DNA of 11,112 nucleotides from Negativicutes bacterium. GTDB lineage: Bacteria; Bacillota_C; Negativicutes; Sporomusales_B; JARLHX01. A program made the translations under genes and the position numbers. The DNA is taken from NCBI GenBank assembly GCA_031292035.1, contig JARLHX010000117.1:1-11112 (forward strand). The letters are read 5' to 3'. The notes under the pieces are model-generated. The model was not told the origin of the DNA. It saw only the letters and a list, made by a program, of their open reading frames with translations, and searched no databases. How positions within the stretch are numbered: the first letter of the stretch is position 1; every line of letters starts with the position of its first letter. Of this stretch, positions 1 to 7,205 are shown one piece after another.

Positions 1-1506
1 GACCTATTGAAACAAATGCAAGAAAAAGTTATCCTGGGCGGCGGGGCAAAGCGGATCGACAAACAGCACGCCAGCGGTAAACTCACCGCACGCGAGCGGA
101 TCGAAAAACTCCTTGATCCGGGAACCTTCGTCGAACTCGACCAATTCGTCAAACACCGCTGCGTCAACTTCGGTATGGAAAAAGAGGAAGCTCCCGGCGA
201 AGGCGTCGTCACCGGCTACGGCACCGTCGAAGGCCGCCTGGTTTATGTATTTGCCCAGGACTTCACCGTTATCGGCGGCTCGCTCGGCGAAATGCATGCC
301 GCGAAAATCGTCAAAGTCCAAGATCTGGCCATCAAAATGGGCGCTCCCCTTGTCGGCATTAACGACTCGGGCGGCGCAAGGATCCAAGAAGCCGTCGACG
401 CCCTGTCCGGCTACGGCAAAATCTTCTACCGCAATACCTTAGCCTCTGGCGTCATCCCCCAGATCTCGGTCATCATGGGACCATGCGCCGGCGGCGCCGT
501 TTACTCCCCGGCCCTCACCGACTTCATCTTCATGGTTAAAAACACCAGTCAGATGTTCATCACCGGCCCCCAGGTCATCAAATCCGTTACGGCGGAAGAA
601 GTCACAGCAGAAGACCTTGGCGGAGCTATGACCCATAACAGCGTATCCGGCGTGGCTCATTTTGCGGCGGAGAACGACGACGACTGCATGCAACAAGTGC
701 GCTATCTCCTAGCCTATCTTCCGGCCAACAACCTGGAAGAAGCGCCTGTTGTTGACAGCGGCGACGACCCGAACCGCACCGACCCGGGCCTCAACACCCT
801 GCTGCCGGACAGCTCCAACACCCCGTATGACATGAAAGACGTCATCAAATCCATCGTCGACAACGGTGAATACTTCGAAGTACGGCCCTTTTACGCCCAG
901 AACATCATCACCTGCTTCGCCCGCTTCGATGGACAGACCGTTGGCATTATCGCCAACCAACCGGCGCAAATGGCCGGCTGCCTCGATATCAATGCCTCAG
1001 ACAAGGCAGCGCGGCACATCCGCTTCTGCGACGCCTTCAACATCCCGCTGGTCAACTTGGTAGACGTACCGGGCTTCTTGCCAGGCACCGGCCAGGAATA
1101 CGGCGGTATCATCCGCCATGGCGCAAAACTCCTTTATGCTTACTCTGAAGCCACTGTGCCCAAAGTTACCCTCATCACCCGTAAAGCATACGGCGGCAGC
1201 TACCTGGCCATGTGCTCCCAAGACCTTGGAGCCGACCAAGTACTGGCCTGGCCGAGTGCTGAAATCGCGGTTATGGGACCGGCCGGCGCAGCCAACATCA
1301 TCTTCCGTGGCGACCCGGAAGTGAAAGAAAAGACCGCCCAGTATATCGAAGACTTCGCCACACCGTACAAAGCGGCTGAGCGGGGCTATGTCGATCAGGT
1401 CATCGAGCCGTCCGAAACCCGGCCGAGAATCATCACCGCCCTTTCTATGCTGGCCACCAAACGCGAGACACGGCCGACCAAAAAACACGGCAACATCCCG
1501 CTGTAA
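1..1506 (+). CDS. mmdA: Methylmalonyl-CoA decarboxylase, carboxyltransferase (alpha) subunit, 5'-partial
   Basis: This subunit moves the carboxyl group of (S)-methylmalonyl-CoA onto the biotin of the carrier protein, releasing propionyl-CoA at the cytoplasmic face. The frame is already open at base 1 (Asp-Leu-Leu-Lys...), so the true start lies just upstream. TTG at 7 and ATG at 16 are in frame but would drop part of the conserved N-terminal helix. About 501 residues are visible and only some 8-12 appear to be missing compared with Veillonella MmdA as I remember it. Seen directly: the two glycine-rich oxyanion/CoA-binding stretches of biotin-dependent carboxyltransferases, SGGARIQEA (367-393) and [11 protein letters not shown] (about 1186-1218), plus [10 protein letters not shown] near 481-510. 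The C-terminus KKHGNIPL matches the MmdA ending. The close match to MmdA along its whole length argues against propionyl-CoA or glutaconyl-CoA carboxyltransferases. It heads the visible part of an operon with the two small subunits downstream. Confidence 0.95.
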   Translation, partial: DLLKQMQEKVILGGGAKRIDKQHASGKLTARERIEKLLDPGTFVELDQFVKHRCVNFGMEKEEAPGEGVVTGYGTVEGRLVYVFAQDFTVIGGSLGEMHAAKIVKVQDLAIKMGAPLVGINDSGGARIQEAVDALSGYGKIFYRNTLASGVIPQISVIMGPCAGGAVYSPALTDFIFMVKNTSQMFITGPQVIKSVTAEEVTAEDLGGAMTHNSVSGVAHFAAENDDDCMQQVRYLLAYLPANNLEEAPVVDSGDDPNRTDPGLNTLLPDSSNTPYDMKDVIKSIVDNGEYFEVRPFYAQNIITCFARFDGQTVGIIANQPAQMAGCLDINASDKAARHIRFCDAFNIPLVNLVDVPGFLPGTGQEYGGIIRHGAKLLYAYSEATVPKVTLITRKAYGGSYLAMCSQDLGADQVLAWPSAEIAVMGPAGAANIIFRGDPEVKEKTAQYIEDFATPYKAAERGYVDQVIEPSETRPRIITALSMLATKRETRPTKKHGNIPL

Positions 1507-1588
1507 GACGAAGTGCAAAGACTTTTATAATCTAGTGATCGGCAGCGTCCGAATGACGGAATTTCATATCGAAAGGGGGAGATAATCA

Positions 1589-1918
1589 GTGACATGGCTA
1601 CTGATTCTGCTGCTAGTTGGCATTGCGGTGTTTTTCTATCTGAAAAAGAAACCAGCCCAGGAAGCATTGCCCCAGCTCGCGGTGAGCGGTTCGGGCGAAG
1701 CCGCAGCGGGGCTGGAAGGTGATGAGCTGCAGGCAGTGCTTGCTGCCGCCATTGCCGAATACGAAAGTGCTGACATTAGTCAAGACGAACTATTGGCCAT
1801 TATTGCCGCGGCTGTAGCCGAACATGAAGGCGGCGACTTCCGGGTGGTCCGCATTCGGCCGAGTGGCCGCAGCTGGGCGTTTACCGGCAGGCAAGAACTG
1901 ATGCACAGTCGACTGTAA
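1589..1918 (+). CDS. mmdD: OadG-family small membrane subunit (delta) of methylmalonyl-CoA decarboxylase
   Basis: A 109-residue membrane anchor and assembly subunit, expected to tie the carboxyltransferase to the membrane pump. The start is GTG at 1589, eight bases after the purine-rich Shine-Dalgarno AAAGGGGGA (1572-1580). Residues 3-18 form a single short transmembrane helix followed by Lys-Lys-Lys, which sets the rest in the cytoplasm. Residues 22-44 are a Pro/Ala/Gly-rich linker. Residues 86-109 (VVRIRPSGRSW...GRQELM) carry the C-terminal signature of OadG/MmdD proteins that contacts the alpha subunit. Between them lie two copies of a 15-residue helix, DELQAVLAAAIAEYE (45-59) and DELLAIIAAAVAEHE (66-80). 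It sits 82 bases after mmdA and 29 before the biotin carrier, so it is very likely co-transcribed. Sequence conservation in this family is low; the call rests on the TM-linker-tail layout and on context. Confidence 0.85.
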   Translation: MTWLLILLLVGIAVFFYLKKKPAQEALPQLAVSGSGEAAAGLEGDELQAVLAAAIAEYESADISQDELLAIIAAAVAEHEGGDFRVVRIRPSGRSWAFTGRQELMHSRL

Positions 1919-1947
1919 AAAACCAGAAAATATGAGGAGGATGTACC

Positions 1948-2343
1948 ATGGCTAATTACACTATTACCGTGAACGGCAAATCCTATGAAGTTACCGTAGA
2001 GAAGAAAGGCGGCGCTGCCGCACCGGCCGCTGCCGCTGCTCCGGTCGCGGCTCCCGCTCCTGTTGCCGCTCCGGCCCCGAAAGCTGCTGCACCCGCTCCG
2101 GCTCCGAAAGCCGCTCCTGCTGCCGGCGGTGCCGGTACCATCAGCGCACCGATGCCTGGCAAAATCATCGCCGTCAAAGTTGCTGTCGGCGACAGCGTGA
2201 AAAAAGGCCAGGAAGTTATCGTTGTTGAGGCCATGAAGATGCATAATCCGGTACTGGCTGCTGGTGACGGCGTAGTCAAAGAGATTTATGTCAAGCCCGG
2301 TGACCCCATCCAAACAGGAACACCGCTCATCCTGATTGGTTAG
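1948..2343 (+). CDS. mmdC: Biotin carboxyl carrier (gamma) subunit of methylmalonyl-CoA decarboxylase
   Basis: The 131-residue swinging-arm protein carries CO2 on biotin from the alpha subunit to the membrane beta subunit. The start is ATG 1948 with GAGGAGG just upstream (1934-1940); the ATG at 1941 is out of frame. Residues 1-20 form a short N-terminal strand segment (MANYTITVNGKSYEV). Residues 22-62 are an Ala/Pro/Lys-rich flexible linker typical of these carriers. Residues 64-131 are the biotinyl/lipoyl domain, with the biotinylation motif EAMKMHNP and the acceptor Lys97. The length is usual for MmdC/GcdC-type carriers. A strong terminator follows directly, so this is the last gene of the transcript and no beta subunit follows it. 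Confidence 0.95.
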   Translation: MANYTITVNGKSYEVTVEKKGGAAAPAAAAAPVAAPAPVAAPAPKAAAPAPAPKAAPAAGGAGTISAPMPGKIIAVKVAVGDSVKKGQEVIVVEAMKMHNPVLAAGDGVVKEIYVKPGDPIQTGTPLILIG

Positions 2344-2364
2344 TCGCCCCCATAGTCAGTTAGC

Positions 2365-2407
2365 AAAAGACCGCCGGGCCGGCAAAAACGGCTTGGCGGT
2401 CTTTTTT
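2365..2407 (+). terminator. Intrinsic terminator closing the methylmalonyl-CoA decarboxylase operon
   Basis: AAAAGACCGCC (2365-2375) pairs perfectly with GGCGGTCTTTT (2395-2405). The stem continues through two G-T wobble pairs and an inner GCCG/CGGC, giving about 17 pairs around a seven-base loop (2382-2388). A run of six T follows at 2402-2407. It starts 21 bases after the mmdC stop. Confidence 0.93.
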
Positions 2408-2440
2408 GTTGTAGGGCTGCAGTTGTTGGCAAAAATTGTT

Positions 2441-2468
2441 TTGTACAGAACGCCAGCGATTATATAAT
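2441..2468 (+). promoter_or_regulatory. Likely sigma-A promoter for the ABC exporter operon
   Basis: A perfect TATAAT -10 box lies at 2463-2468. The -35 is weak: TTGTAC at 2441-2446 with a 16-base spacer, or TGTACA at 2442-2447 with 15. It sits in an AT-rich stretch right after the upstream terminator and about 100 bases before the ATPase start, so the transcript would have a leader of roughly 95 bases. Confidence 0.55.
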
Positions 2469-2488
2469 AAGGATGAGGGCTGAAAGCA

Positions 2489-2517
2489 AAAAGCAGTCAC
2501 CGCGTGATACTGCTTTT
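2489..2517 (+). other. Hairpin in the 5' leader of the ABC exporter operon
   Basis: AAAAGCAGT (2489-2497) is the exact reverse complement of ACTGCTTTT (2509-2517), with partial further pairing (CAC/GTG) inside. It lies between the predicted promoter and the first gene. On the plus strand it is followed by A-rich sequence, so it is not a plus-strand terminator. It could be a leader structure or a terminator for minus-strand transcripts. Confidence 0.4.
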
Positions 2518-2570
2518 ATAAAAAAGCCAAGGATGGGCAACGCTAAGCCGAAAACCAGATGGAGGATGAA

Positions 2571-3494
2571 ATGACCCAAGCTATTATCGTGGCCCAAAAC
2601 TTGAAAAAATCGTATGGCGAGCTGGCGGCACTGAAAGGGATATCGTTCCAAATCGCGCCTGGAGAATGTTTCGGTTTTCTCGGCCGGAACGGCGCCGGCA
2701 AATCGACTGCGATGCGGATGATTTATGGTCTCACCACAGTGGACAGCGGCCAGCTGACTGTACTAGGCGAAAAAATCAGCCTGACCCCGCCCAGCGTAAA
2801 ACGCCGGTTGGGGGTTGTTCCCCAAGACGACAATCTCGATACTGAGCTTTCGGTACTGGACAACCTGGTCGTCTATGCCGGCTTCTACGGTATCGCCCGG
2901 GCCGAGGCTGTGCGCCGGGGCTGGGAGCTGCTCGAATTCATGGGGCTTTCCGACAAGGCGGCCGAGGAAGTGGAAGAGTTGTCCGGCGGGTTGAAAAGGA
3001 GGCTGGTCATCGCCCGGGCGCTGGTCAACAAGCCGGAGATTGTCATTTTAGACGAACCGACCACCGGCCTTGACCCCAACGCCCGCCGCCTGGTCTGGCA
3101 AAAACTGCGCCTGCTGAAAAGCGAGGGAGTTACCCTGGTGTTGACCACTCATTATATGGAAGAGGCGGCTCAGCTGTGTGACCGGGTGGTTATCATGGAC
3201 GAGGGGGTAATCATGGCGGAAGGAAGTCCGGCCGAGCTAGTGGAGCGCTATGTTCTGCCCTTCGTCATTGAAGTGCATGCCGTCATGGAAGAACCGGCCA
3301 GCCTGACTGCCGAACTTGCGGCGATGGGAGCCGAACTGCTCAAGACCGAAAATGATGTGATGATTTTCGCCCGGGACGGCAAACAGGTCTGGGACAAGCT
3401 CGCCGGACTCGGGATTCCGCAACACGCCTGCCTGCTCAGGCCTTCCCAGCTCGAAGATGTCTACCTGAAACTGGTGGGGAGGGGTGTACTATGA
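2571..3494 (+). CDS. ABC exporter ATP-binding protein, NodI / ABC-2 family
   Basis: The cytoplasmic ATPase of a two-component ABC-2 exporter, paired with the permease that follows. Of two in-frame ATGs, 2571 is chosen because GGAGG (2561-2565) sits five bases before it; ATG 2559 overlaps that Shine-Dalgarno and has none of its own. The product is 307 residues. Visible motifs: Walker A GRNGAGKST (38-46), Q-loop Gln85, signature LSGGLKRR (137-144), Walker B IVILDE with catalytic Glu162, D-loop TGLD (165-168) and switch His194. Residues about 225-307 form the extra C-terminal domain seen in NodI/DrrA-type ATPases. The stop overlaps the permease start (ATGA), which implies translational coupling. 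The substrate cannot be read from the sequence; relatives export lipo-oligosaccharides, drugs or polysaccharide parts. Confidence 0.93.
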   Translation: MTQAIIVAQNLKKSYGELAALKGISFQIAPGECFGFLGRNGAGKSTAMRMIYGLTTVDSGQLTVLGEKISLTPPSVKRRLGVVPQDDNLDTELSVLDNLVVYAGFYGIARAEAVRRGWELLEFMGLSDKAAEEVEELSGGLKRRLVIARALVNKPEIVILDEPTTGLDPNARRLVWQKLRLLKSEGVTLVLTTHYMEEAAQLCDRVVIMDEGVIMAEGSPAELVERYVLPFVIEVHAVMEEPASLTAELAAMGAELLKTENDVMIFARDGKQVWDKLAGLGIPQHACLLRPSQLEDVYLKLVGRGVL

Positions 3495-4243
3495 GCGCCG
3501 TGCTCAGTATTCTCTACAGGCATTTGAAAGTATTTCGCCGGACCTGGCTGACCAACCTGATTTTTAATTTCGCCGAACCTTTTCTCTACCTCACCGCCCT
3601 GGGGGTTGGCCTCGGCGCCCTGGTTCAGGGGGTAGGAGAATTGAGCTATATCCAGTTTATCGCTCCCGGCATGGTGGCGTCAGCGGCAATGTGGGCCGCC
3701 ACCAACGAATGTACCTATGCCAGTTATGTGCGGCTGAATTTCCAAAAAACCTTTCACGCCATGCTGGCCGCTCCTGTGACCATTCGGGACGTGGTGGCGG
3801 CAGAAGTCATTTTCGGTCTGTTAAAAAGCGTCATCTATGGAACAGTTATTTTGGTGGTCATCTGGGGTTGGGGTCTGGTACCCTCCTGGTGGGGCCTCTT
3901 AATACCGGTGGTATTGATTCTGCCAGGCGTTACCTTTTCGCTGATGGCCCTGTCCTATACCGGCGTCACTACCCATATCGACTACATGGGGTATTATGTC
4001 ATTTTAGTAACCACCCCGTTTTACCTCTTCTCCGGCATCTTCTTTCCGATGGTCGGGTTGCCTGACTGGGCGCTGGCTCTGGCGTGGGTCAATCCGCTTT
4101 ATCATACGGTGGAGATATGCCGGGCGCTGGCCATCGGCAAGGTGTCGGCGGGGCTGTGGGCCAACGCGGCGACCCTGGCGGCTATGGCCGGCGGATTCTA
4201 CTTTCTGCCAGTGGCCCTTTTTCGCAAGCGCTTGATCCAATAA
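3491..4243 (+). CDS. ABC-2 type transporter permease, NodJ family
   Basis: A 250-residue integral membrane partner of the preceding ATPase; two copies with two ATPases would form the exporter. The start is ATG 3491, with GGGGAGGGG (about 3476-3484) six bases upstream inside the ATPase gene and a 4-base overlap with its stop. About six hydrophobic segments are visible, roughly at residues 22-48, 56-70, 100-128, 133-155, 165-188 and 222-242. The NodJ/ABC-2 pattern includes an N-terminal amphipathic stretch (RHLKVFRRTW), an early FAEPFLYL motif and the late SGIFFPM ... WVNPLYHTVEICRAL region. The length is normal for the family. A strong terminator follows at once, so the exporter is a two-gene operon. 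Substrate unknown. Confidence 0.92.
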   Translation: MSAVLSILYRHLKVFRRTWLTNLIFNFAEPFLYLTALGVGLGALVQGVGELSYIQFIAPGMVASAAMWAATNECTYASYVRLNFQKTFHAMLAAPVTIRDVVAAEVIFGLLKSVIYGTVILVVIWGWGLVPSWWGLLIPVVLILPGVTFSLMALSYTGVTTHIDYMGYYVILVTTPFYLFSGIFFPMVGLPDWALALAWVNPLYHTVEICRALAIGKVSAGLWANAATLAAMAGGFYFLPVALFRKRLIQ

Positions 4244-4246
4244 TCG

Positions 4247-4285
4247 ACAACCACCCTGAAAGCCAGGGTGGTTGTTTTTGTTTCT
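4247..4285 (+). terminator. Intrinsic terminator after the ABC exporter operon
   Basis: ACAACCACCCTG (4247-4258) pairs perfectly with CAGGGTGGTTGT (4264-4275) around a five-base loop. A T-rich tract (TTTTTGTTTCT) follows from 4275. It begins four bases after the permease stop and separates the exporter from the regulatory region beyond. Confidence 0.95.
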
Positions 4286-4298
4286 AATATATTAGAAT
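4281..4298 (+). repeat. 18-bp palindromic element, copy 1 (likely regulator-binding site)
   Basis: The 16-bp core TTCTAATATATTAGAA (4282-4297) is a perfect palindrome. It touches the T-tract of the upstream terminator. Its centre is about 205 bases upstream of the predicted sigma-54 transcription start. Confidence 0.65.
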
Positions 4299-4310
4299 AA
4301 GTCTCTAGCG

Positions 4311-4328
4311 TTTCTAATATATTAGAAA
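4311..4328 (+). repeat. 18-bp palindromic element, copy 2 (likely regulator-binding site)
   Basis: TTTCTAATATATTAGAAA is a perfect 18-bp palindrome, 30 bases downstream of copy 1. Its centre is about 175 bases upstream of the predicted start, a usual distance for an enhancer site of a sigma-54 activator. Confidence 0.7.
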
Positions 4329-4388
4329 TTACCCTGTTTGCGTCTCTTCGGCGCCTAGGCGGCGATAGTTAGGCGCAGGTGAGGATTG

Positions 4389-4406
4389 TTTCTAAAATAT
4401 TAGAAA
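4389..4406 (+). repeat. 18-bp palindromic element, copy 3 (likely regulator-binding site)
   Basis: TTTCTAAAATATTAGAAA differs from copy 2 at one position. It lies 78 bases downstream of copy 2, with its centre about 97 bases upstream of the predicted transcription start. Confidence 0.65.
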
Positions 4407-4413
4407 GGTGAGT

Positions 4414-4446
4414 GCGGCCAATATGGTTGGAAGCCATATTGGCCGC
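4414..4446 (+). repeat. 13-bp perfect inverted repeat just upstream of the sigma-54 promoter
   Basis: GCGGCCAATATGG (4414-4426) and CCATATTGGCCGC (4434-4446) are exact reverse complements around a seven-base spacer. No T-tract follows, so it is not a terminator. It may be a protein-binding site or a cruciform-prone element. The half-site TATTGGCC recurs at 4493-4500 across the predicted transcription start. Confidence 0.6.
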
Positions 4447-4468
4447 CGACTGACGGTCTGGCTGATCC

Positions 4469-4484
4469 TGGCATAATTCTTGCG
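4469..4484 (+). promoter_or_regulatory. Sigma-54 (-24/-12) promoter for the CitMHS-AtuA operon
   Basis: TGGCATAATTCTTGCG matches the RpoN consensus TGGCAC-N5-TTGCA closely, with the invariant GG (4470-4471) and GC (4482-4483) exactly ten bases apart. Transcription should begin near 4495, about 42 bases before the transporter start. The only regulator gene in the window, at 7742, is a sigma-54 activator. Confidence 0.88.
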
Positions 4485-4536
4485 TTAACCAGTATTGGCC
4501 TAATAACAACCCAAATAAGCGTAAGGAGTGGATGAA

Positions 4537-5835
4537 GTGCTCGCATTGCTCGGCCTGGTAACCATCCTGGTGCTTTTGGCGACAATCATCACCAAGAGAC
4601 TGTCGCCGCTGGTCGCCCTGATCGCCATCCCGATCATCGCCGCGCTGATCGGCGGCTTCGGCTTGACCACAAGCAAATTCATTATTGATGGAATCAAGAA
4701 TATCGCCCCAGTTGCGACCATGTTTGTTTTCGCCATTCTATTCTTTGGCGTGGTCAGCGACGCCGGTCTGTTTGATCCGATTATCGACGGCATTTTAAAA
4801 ACGGTGGGGGCAAAACCGACCCGGATACTGATGGGCAGCGCCCTTTTAGCCCTGTTGATTCACTTGGACGGTTCAGGGGCAGTGTGCTTTCTGATCACCA
4901 TCCCGGCGATGCTGCCGATTTATGAACGCCTGAAAATGGACAAAAGGCTGCTCTGCCTGATGGTAGCTCTAGCGGCAGGCGTTAATTACCTGCCCTGGAC
5001 AGGCCCGACCCTGCGGGCGTCGGCGGCCCTGAAAATTCCGGTCACCGACATTTTCACCCCCCTTATCATCCCCCAGGTGGTTGGTTTGATTTATGTTTTT
5101 AGCGTTGCCTATATTCTGGGCAAACGGGAAGCCCGCCGGCTCGGCCTGGAAAACGGCGCAGGGTCGGACATCGAGCTCAAGCGGGAACTGAAGGATGAGG
5201 AAAAGGCGCTGCGCCGGCCCCGGATGTTCTGGTTCAACGTTGTGCTGGCGCTTGTCGTCATGGGTACCATGATCAGCGGCAAAGTCGATCCTGCGCCGAT
5301 GTTCATGGTGGGCACAATCATCGCTTTGGTGGTCAACTACCCGCAGGTCAATCAGCAGCGGGCCAGGGTCGACGCCCACGCCAAGGCCGCGCTGATGATG
5401 GCCAGCATTCTCTTGGCGGCAGGAGCCTTTGTCGGCATCATGAGCGGTACCAAGATGATCACCGCCATGGCTCAGGTTGCCGTTTCCTTCGTTCCGCCGG
5501 GTCTGGCCCAGCATATTCCGTTCGCTGTAGGAGTTATTTCGATGCCGCTGAGTCTGCTGTTTGATCCTGACTCTTATTATTTCGGCGTCATGCCGGTGGT
5601 CGCCGAGGTGGGCAAAATGCTGGGAGTTGCACCGCTGGCAGTCGCGCAGGCCTCACTGATGGGACAGATGACGGTAGGGTTCCCGGTCAGTCCCCTGACA
5701 CCTGCCACCTTCCTGATCGTCGGCTTGACCGGTGTCGAGCTTGGCGAGCATCAGAAATTTTCTATCCCCTTCCTGTGGCTGGCATCGATCATTATGACCA
5801 TAACCTGTGCCATTATCGGCATATTTCCCTTTTAG
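4537..5835 (+). CDS. CitMHS-family citrate/carboxylate:proton symporter
   Basis: An inner-membrane secondary transporter of 432 residues. Known members import citrate, often complexed with Mg2+ or Ca2+, with protons. GTG 4537 is chosen because AAGGAG (4523-4528) sits eight bases upstream and the resulting N-terminus, MLALLG, fits the family. The in-frame GTG 4528 overlaps that Shine-Dalgarno. Seen directly: about 11-12 hydrophobic segments, the conserved HLDGSG motif (109-114) leading into FLITIPAMLPIYERL, NYLPWTGP near 149-156, DPDSYYFG (343-350) and FPVSPLTPATFL near the end. A charged loop (about 196-230) divides the protein into two halves, as is usual. It is the first gene of the sigma-54 operon, with the AtuA-type gene 30 bases downstream. 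The substrate is probably a di- or tricarboxylate handled by those proteins; citrate itself is not proven. Confidence 0.9.
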   Translation: MLALLGLVTILVLLATIITKRLSPLVALIAIPIIAALIGGFGLTTSKFIIDGIKNIAPVATMFVFAILFFGVVSDAGLFDPIIDGILKTVGAKPTRILMGSALLALLIHLDGSGAVCFLITIPAMLPIYERLKMDKRLLCLMVALAAGVNYLPWTGPTLRASAALKIPVTDIFTPLIIPQVVGLIYVFSVAYILGKREARRLGLENGAGSDIELKRELKDEEKALRRPRMFWFNVVLALVVMGTMISGKVDPAPMFMVGTIIALVVNYPQVNQQRARVDAHAKAALMMASILLAAGAFVGIMSGTKMITAMAQVAVSFVPPGLAQHIPFAVGVISMPLSLLFDPDSYYFGVMPVVAEVGKMLGVAPLAVAQASLMGQMTVGFPVSPLTPATFLIVGLTGVELGEHQKFSIPFLWLASIIMTITCAIIGIFPF

Positions 5836-5865
5836 GCCATGAGGCAAATAGACGAGGTGACTGTG

Positions 5866-7203
5866 ATGAAAAAGATAAGAATTGGTTCAGGCGCCGGGTA
5901 TTCCGGTGACCGGATCGAACCGGCATTCGAACTTGCCGATAAAGGCGATATCCAGTATCTCAGCTTTGAATGTCTAGCGGAGAGAACCATCGCCATCGGA
6001 CAGCAGGCCAAGATGAAAGATCCGAACGCCGGCTATGACGCCCTGCTCATGGCAAGGATGCAGGCTGTCCTGCCTGTCTGCCACCAAAAGAAGATCAAGA
6101 TCATTACCAATATGGGGGCGGCGAACCCTGTCGCCGCCGGACGAAAGGTCAGCGAGCTTGCCCGGCAGATGGGTATCACCGGTTTGAAGATTGCCACCGT
6201 CACCGGCGACGACGTCCTAGATATCGTCCGTGGCGGTGACTATACCATTGAGGAAACAGGGGAAGCCCTTGCCACCATCAAGGATAAAATGGTTTCCGCC
6301 AACGCCTATCTTGGCGCTGCCGCCGTCGTCGAGGCCCTGCAAGGCGGGGCTGACGTCGTCATCACCGGCCGTATCTCCGACCCCGCTATATTCATCGCCC
6401 CGGCGATTTATGAGTTCGGCTGGTCGATGGATGACTGGCAGACCATGGGGCAAGCCACCATCATGGGGCATCTGATGGAATGCGCCGGTCAGATTACCGG
6501 CGGGTATTTCGCCGATCCGGGCTATAAGGATGTTGCTGGGCTGGCCCGCCTGGGCTTTCCCATCGCCGAGATTCAAGAAGACGGCACTTTCGTTATTACC
6601 AAAGTTCCCGAAGCCGGCGGCATGGTCACCCTGTCGACCTGCAAAGAGCAGATGCTTTACGAATTGCACAATCCGGCAGCCTATGTCACCCCTGATGTTG
6701 TGGCCGATTTTTCGGCGGTCAAGCTGACCCAGCTCGGCAAAGACCGGGTGCAGGTCGAGGGCGGCTGCGGCAAACCCAGAACCGATTTCCTCAAAGTATC
6801 GATCGGCTATGTCGACAGCTATATTGGTGAGGGGCAAATCAGTTACGCCGGTCCCGGGGCGGCAGCCCGCGGCCAGCTGGCCCTCGATATTGTCGCTGAA
6901 CGCCTGAAACTGACTGGTGTTCAATATCAGGAGATTCGTTTTGACCTGATCGGCCTGAACGCCCTGCACGGCCCGAAGCTGTCGGCAGGACCGGAGCCGT
7001 ATGAGGTGCGGGCGCGGGTGGCGGCCCGGACGCAGAACATGAAAGAGGCCGTCCGGATCGGCAATGAGGTCGAGACCCTCTATACCAACGGCCCGGCTGG
7101 CGGAGCCGGAGCCTGGAAGACCGCCCGGGAAGTGGTCGCCATGGTCTCTGTTCTTATCCCTAGAAGCCTGGTCAATCATGCTGTTCATTATGAGGTGGTG
7201 TGA
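5866..7203 (+). CDS. AtuA-family (DUF1446) protein, large subunit
   Basis: A 445-residue cytoplasmic protein of the DUF1446 'acyclic terpene utilisation AtuA' family, whose reaction is not established to my knowledge. ATG 5866 is chosen: GAGGTGA (5854-5860) is five bases upstream and MKKIRIGSGAGYSGDRIEP is the typical N-terminus. ATG 5839 has no clear Shine-Dalgarno. Family blocks seen: GSGAGYSGDR near the start, FECLAERTI (about 35-43), TNMGAANP (81-88), VITGRISDPA (165-174) and the late region with EIRFDLIGLNALHG. In Pseudomonas AtuA this region is fused to a small C-terminal domain; here that domain is the next gene. It lies 30 bases after the transporter and 2 bases before the small subunit. 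No geranyl-CoA carboxylase or other citronellol-pathway gene is near, so a terpene role is unlikely. Confidence 0.88.
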   Translation: MKKIRIGSGAGYSGDRIEPAFELADKGDIQYLSFECLAERTIAIGQQAKMKDPNAGYDALLMARMQAVLPVCHQKKIKIITNMGAANPVAAGRKVSELARQMGITGLKIATVTGDDVLDIVRGGDYTIEETGEALATIKDKMVSANAYLGAAAVVEALQGGADVVITGRISDPAIFIAPAIYEFGWSMDDWQTMGQATIMGHLMECAGQITGGYFADPGYKDVAGLARLGFPIAEIQEDGTFVITKVPEAGGMVTLSTCKEQMLYELHNPAAYVTPDVVADFSAVKLTQLGKDRVQVEGGCGKPRTDFLKVSIGYVDSYIGEGQISYAGPGAAARGQLALDIVAERLKLTGVQYQEIRFDLIGLNALHGPKLSAGPEPYEVRARVAARTQNMKEAVRIGNEVETLYTNGPAGGAGAWKTAREVVAMVSVLIPRSLVNHAVHYEVV

Positions 7204-7205
7204 AA

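Noticed and set aside
1507..1588. TATAAT (1526-1531) between the alpha and OadG-like genes, possible internal promoter
   Set aside because: No acceptable -35 at the proper distance; the genes are best explained as one transcript.
1780..2313. 177-codon minus-strand frame rich in Ser/Gly/Arg
   Set aside because: It is antisense to the OadG tail and the Ala/Pro linker of the biotin carrier; the composition simply mirrors that linker.
4351..4376. GCGCCTA ... TAGGCGC inverted repeat (7 bp, 12-base spacer) in the regulatory region
   Set aside because: Short and in GC-rich sequence; not clearly above chance and not related to the other repeats.
4969..5514. 181-codon minus-strand frame
   Set aside because: Antisense to the CitMHS gene, His/Asp-rich low-complexity product, no family resemblance.
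6217..7188. 323-codon open frame on the minus strand
   Set aside because: It lies wholly antisense to the well-supported DUF1446 gene, has no recognisable domain and no ribosome site at its start; GC-rich genes commonly produce such shadows.
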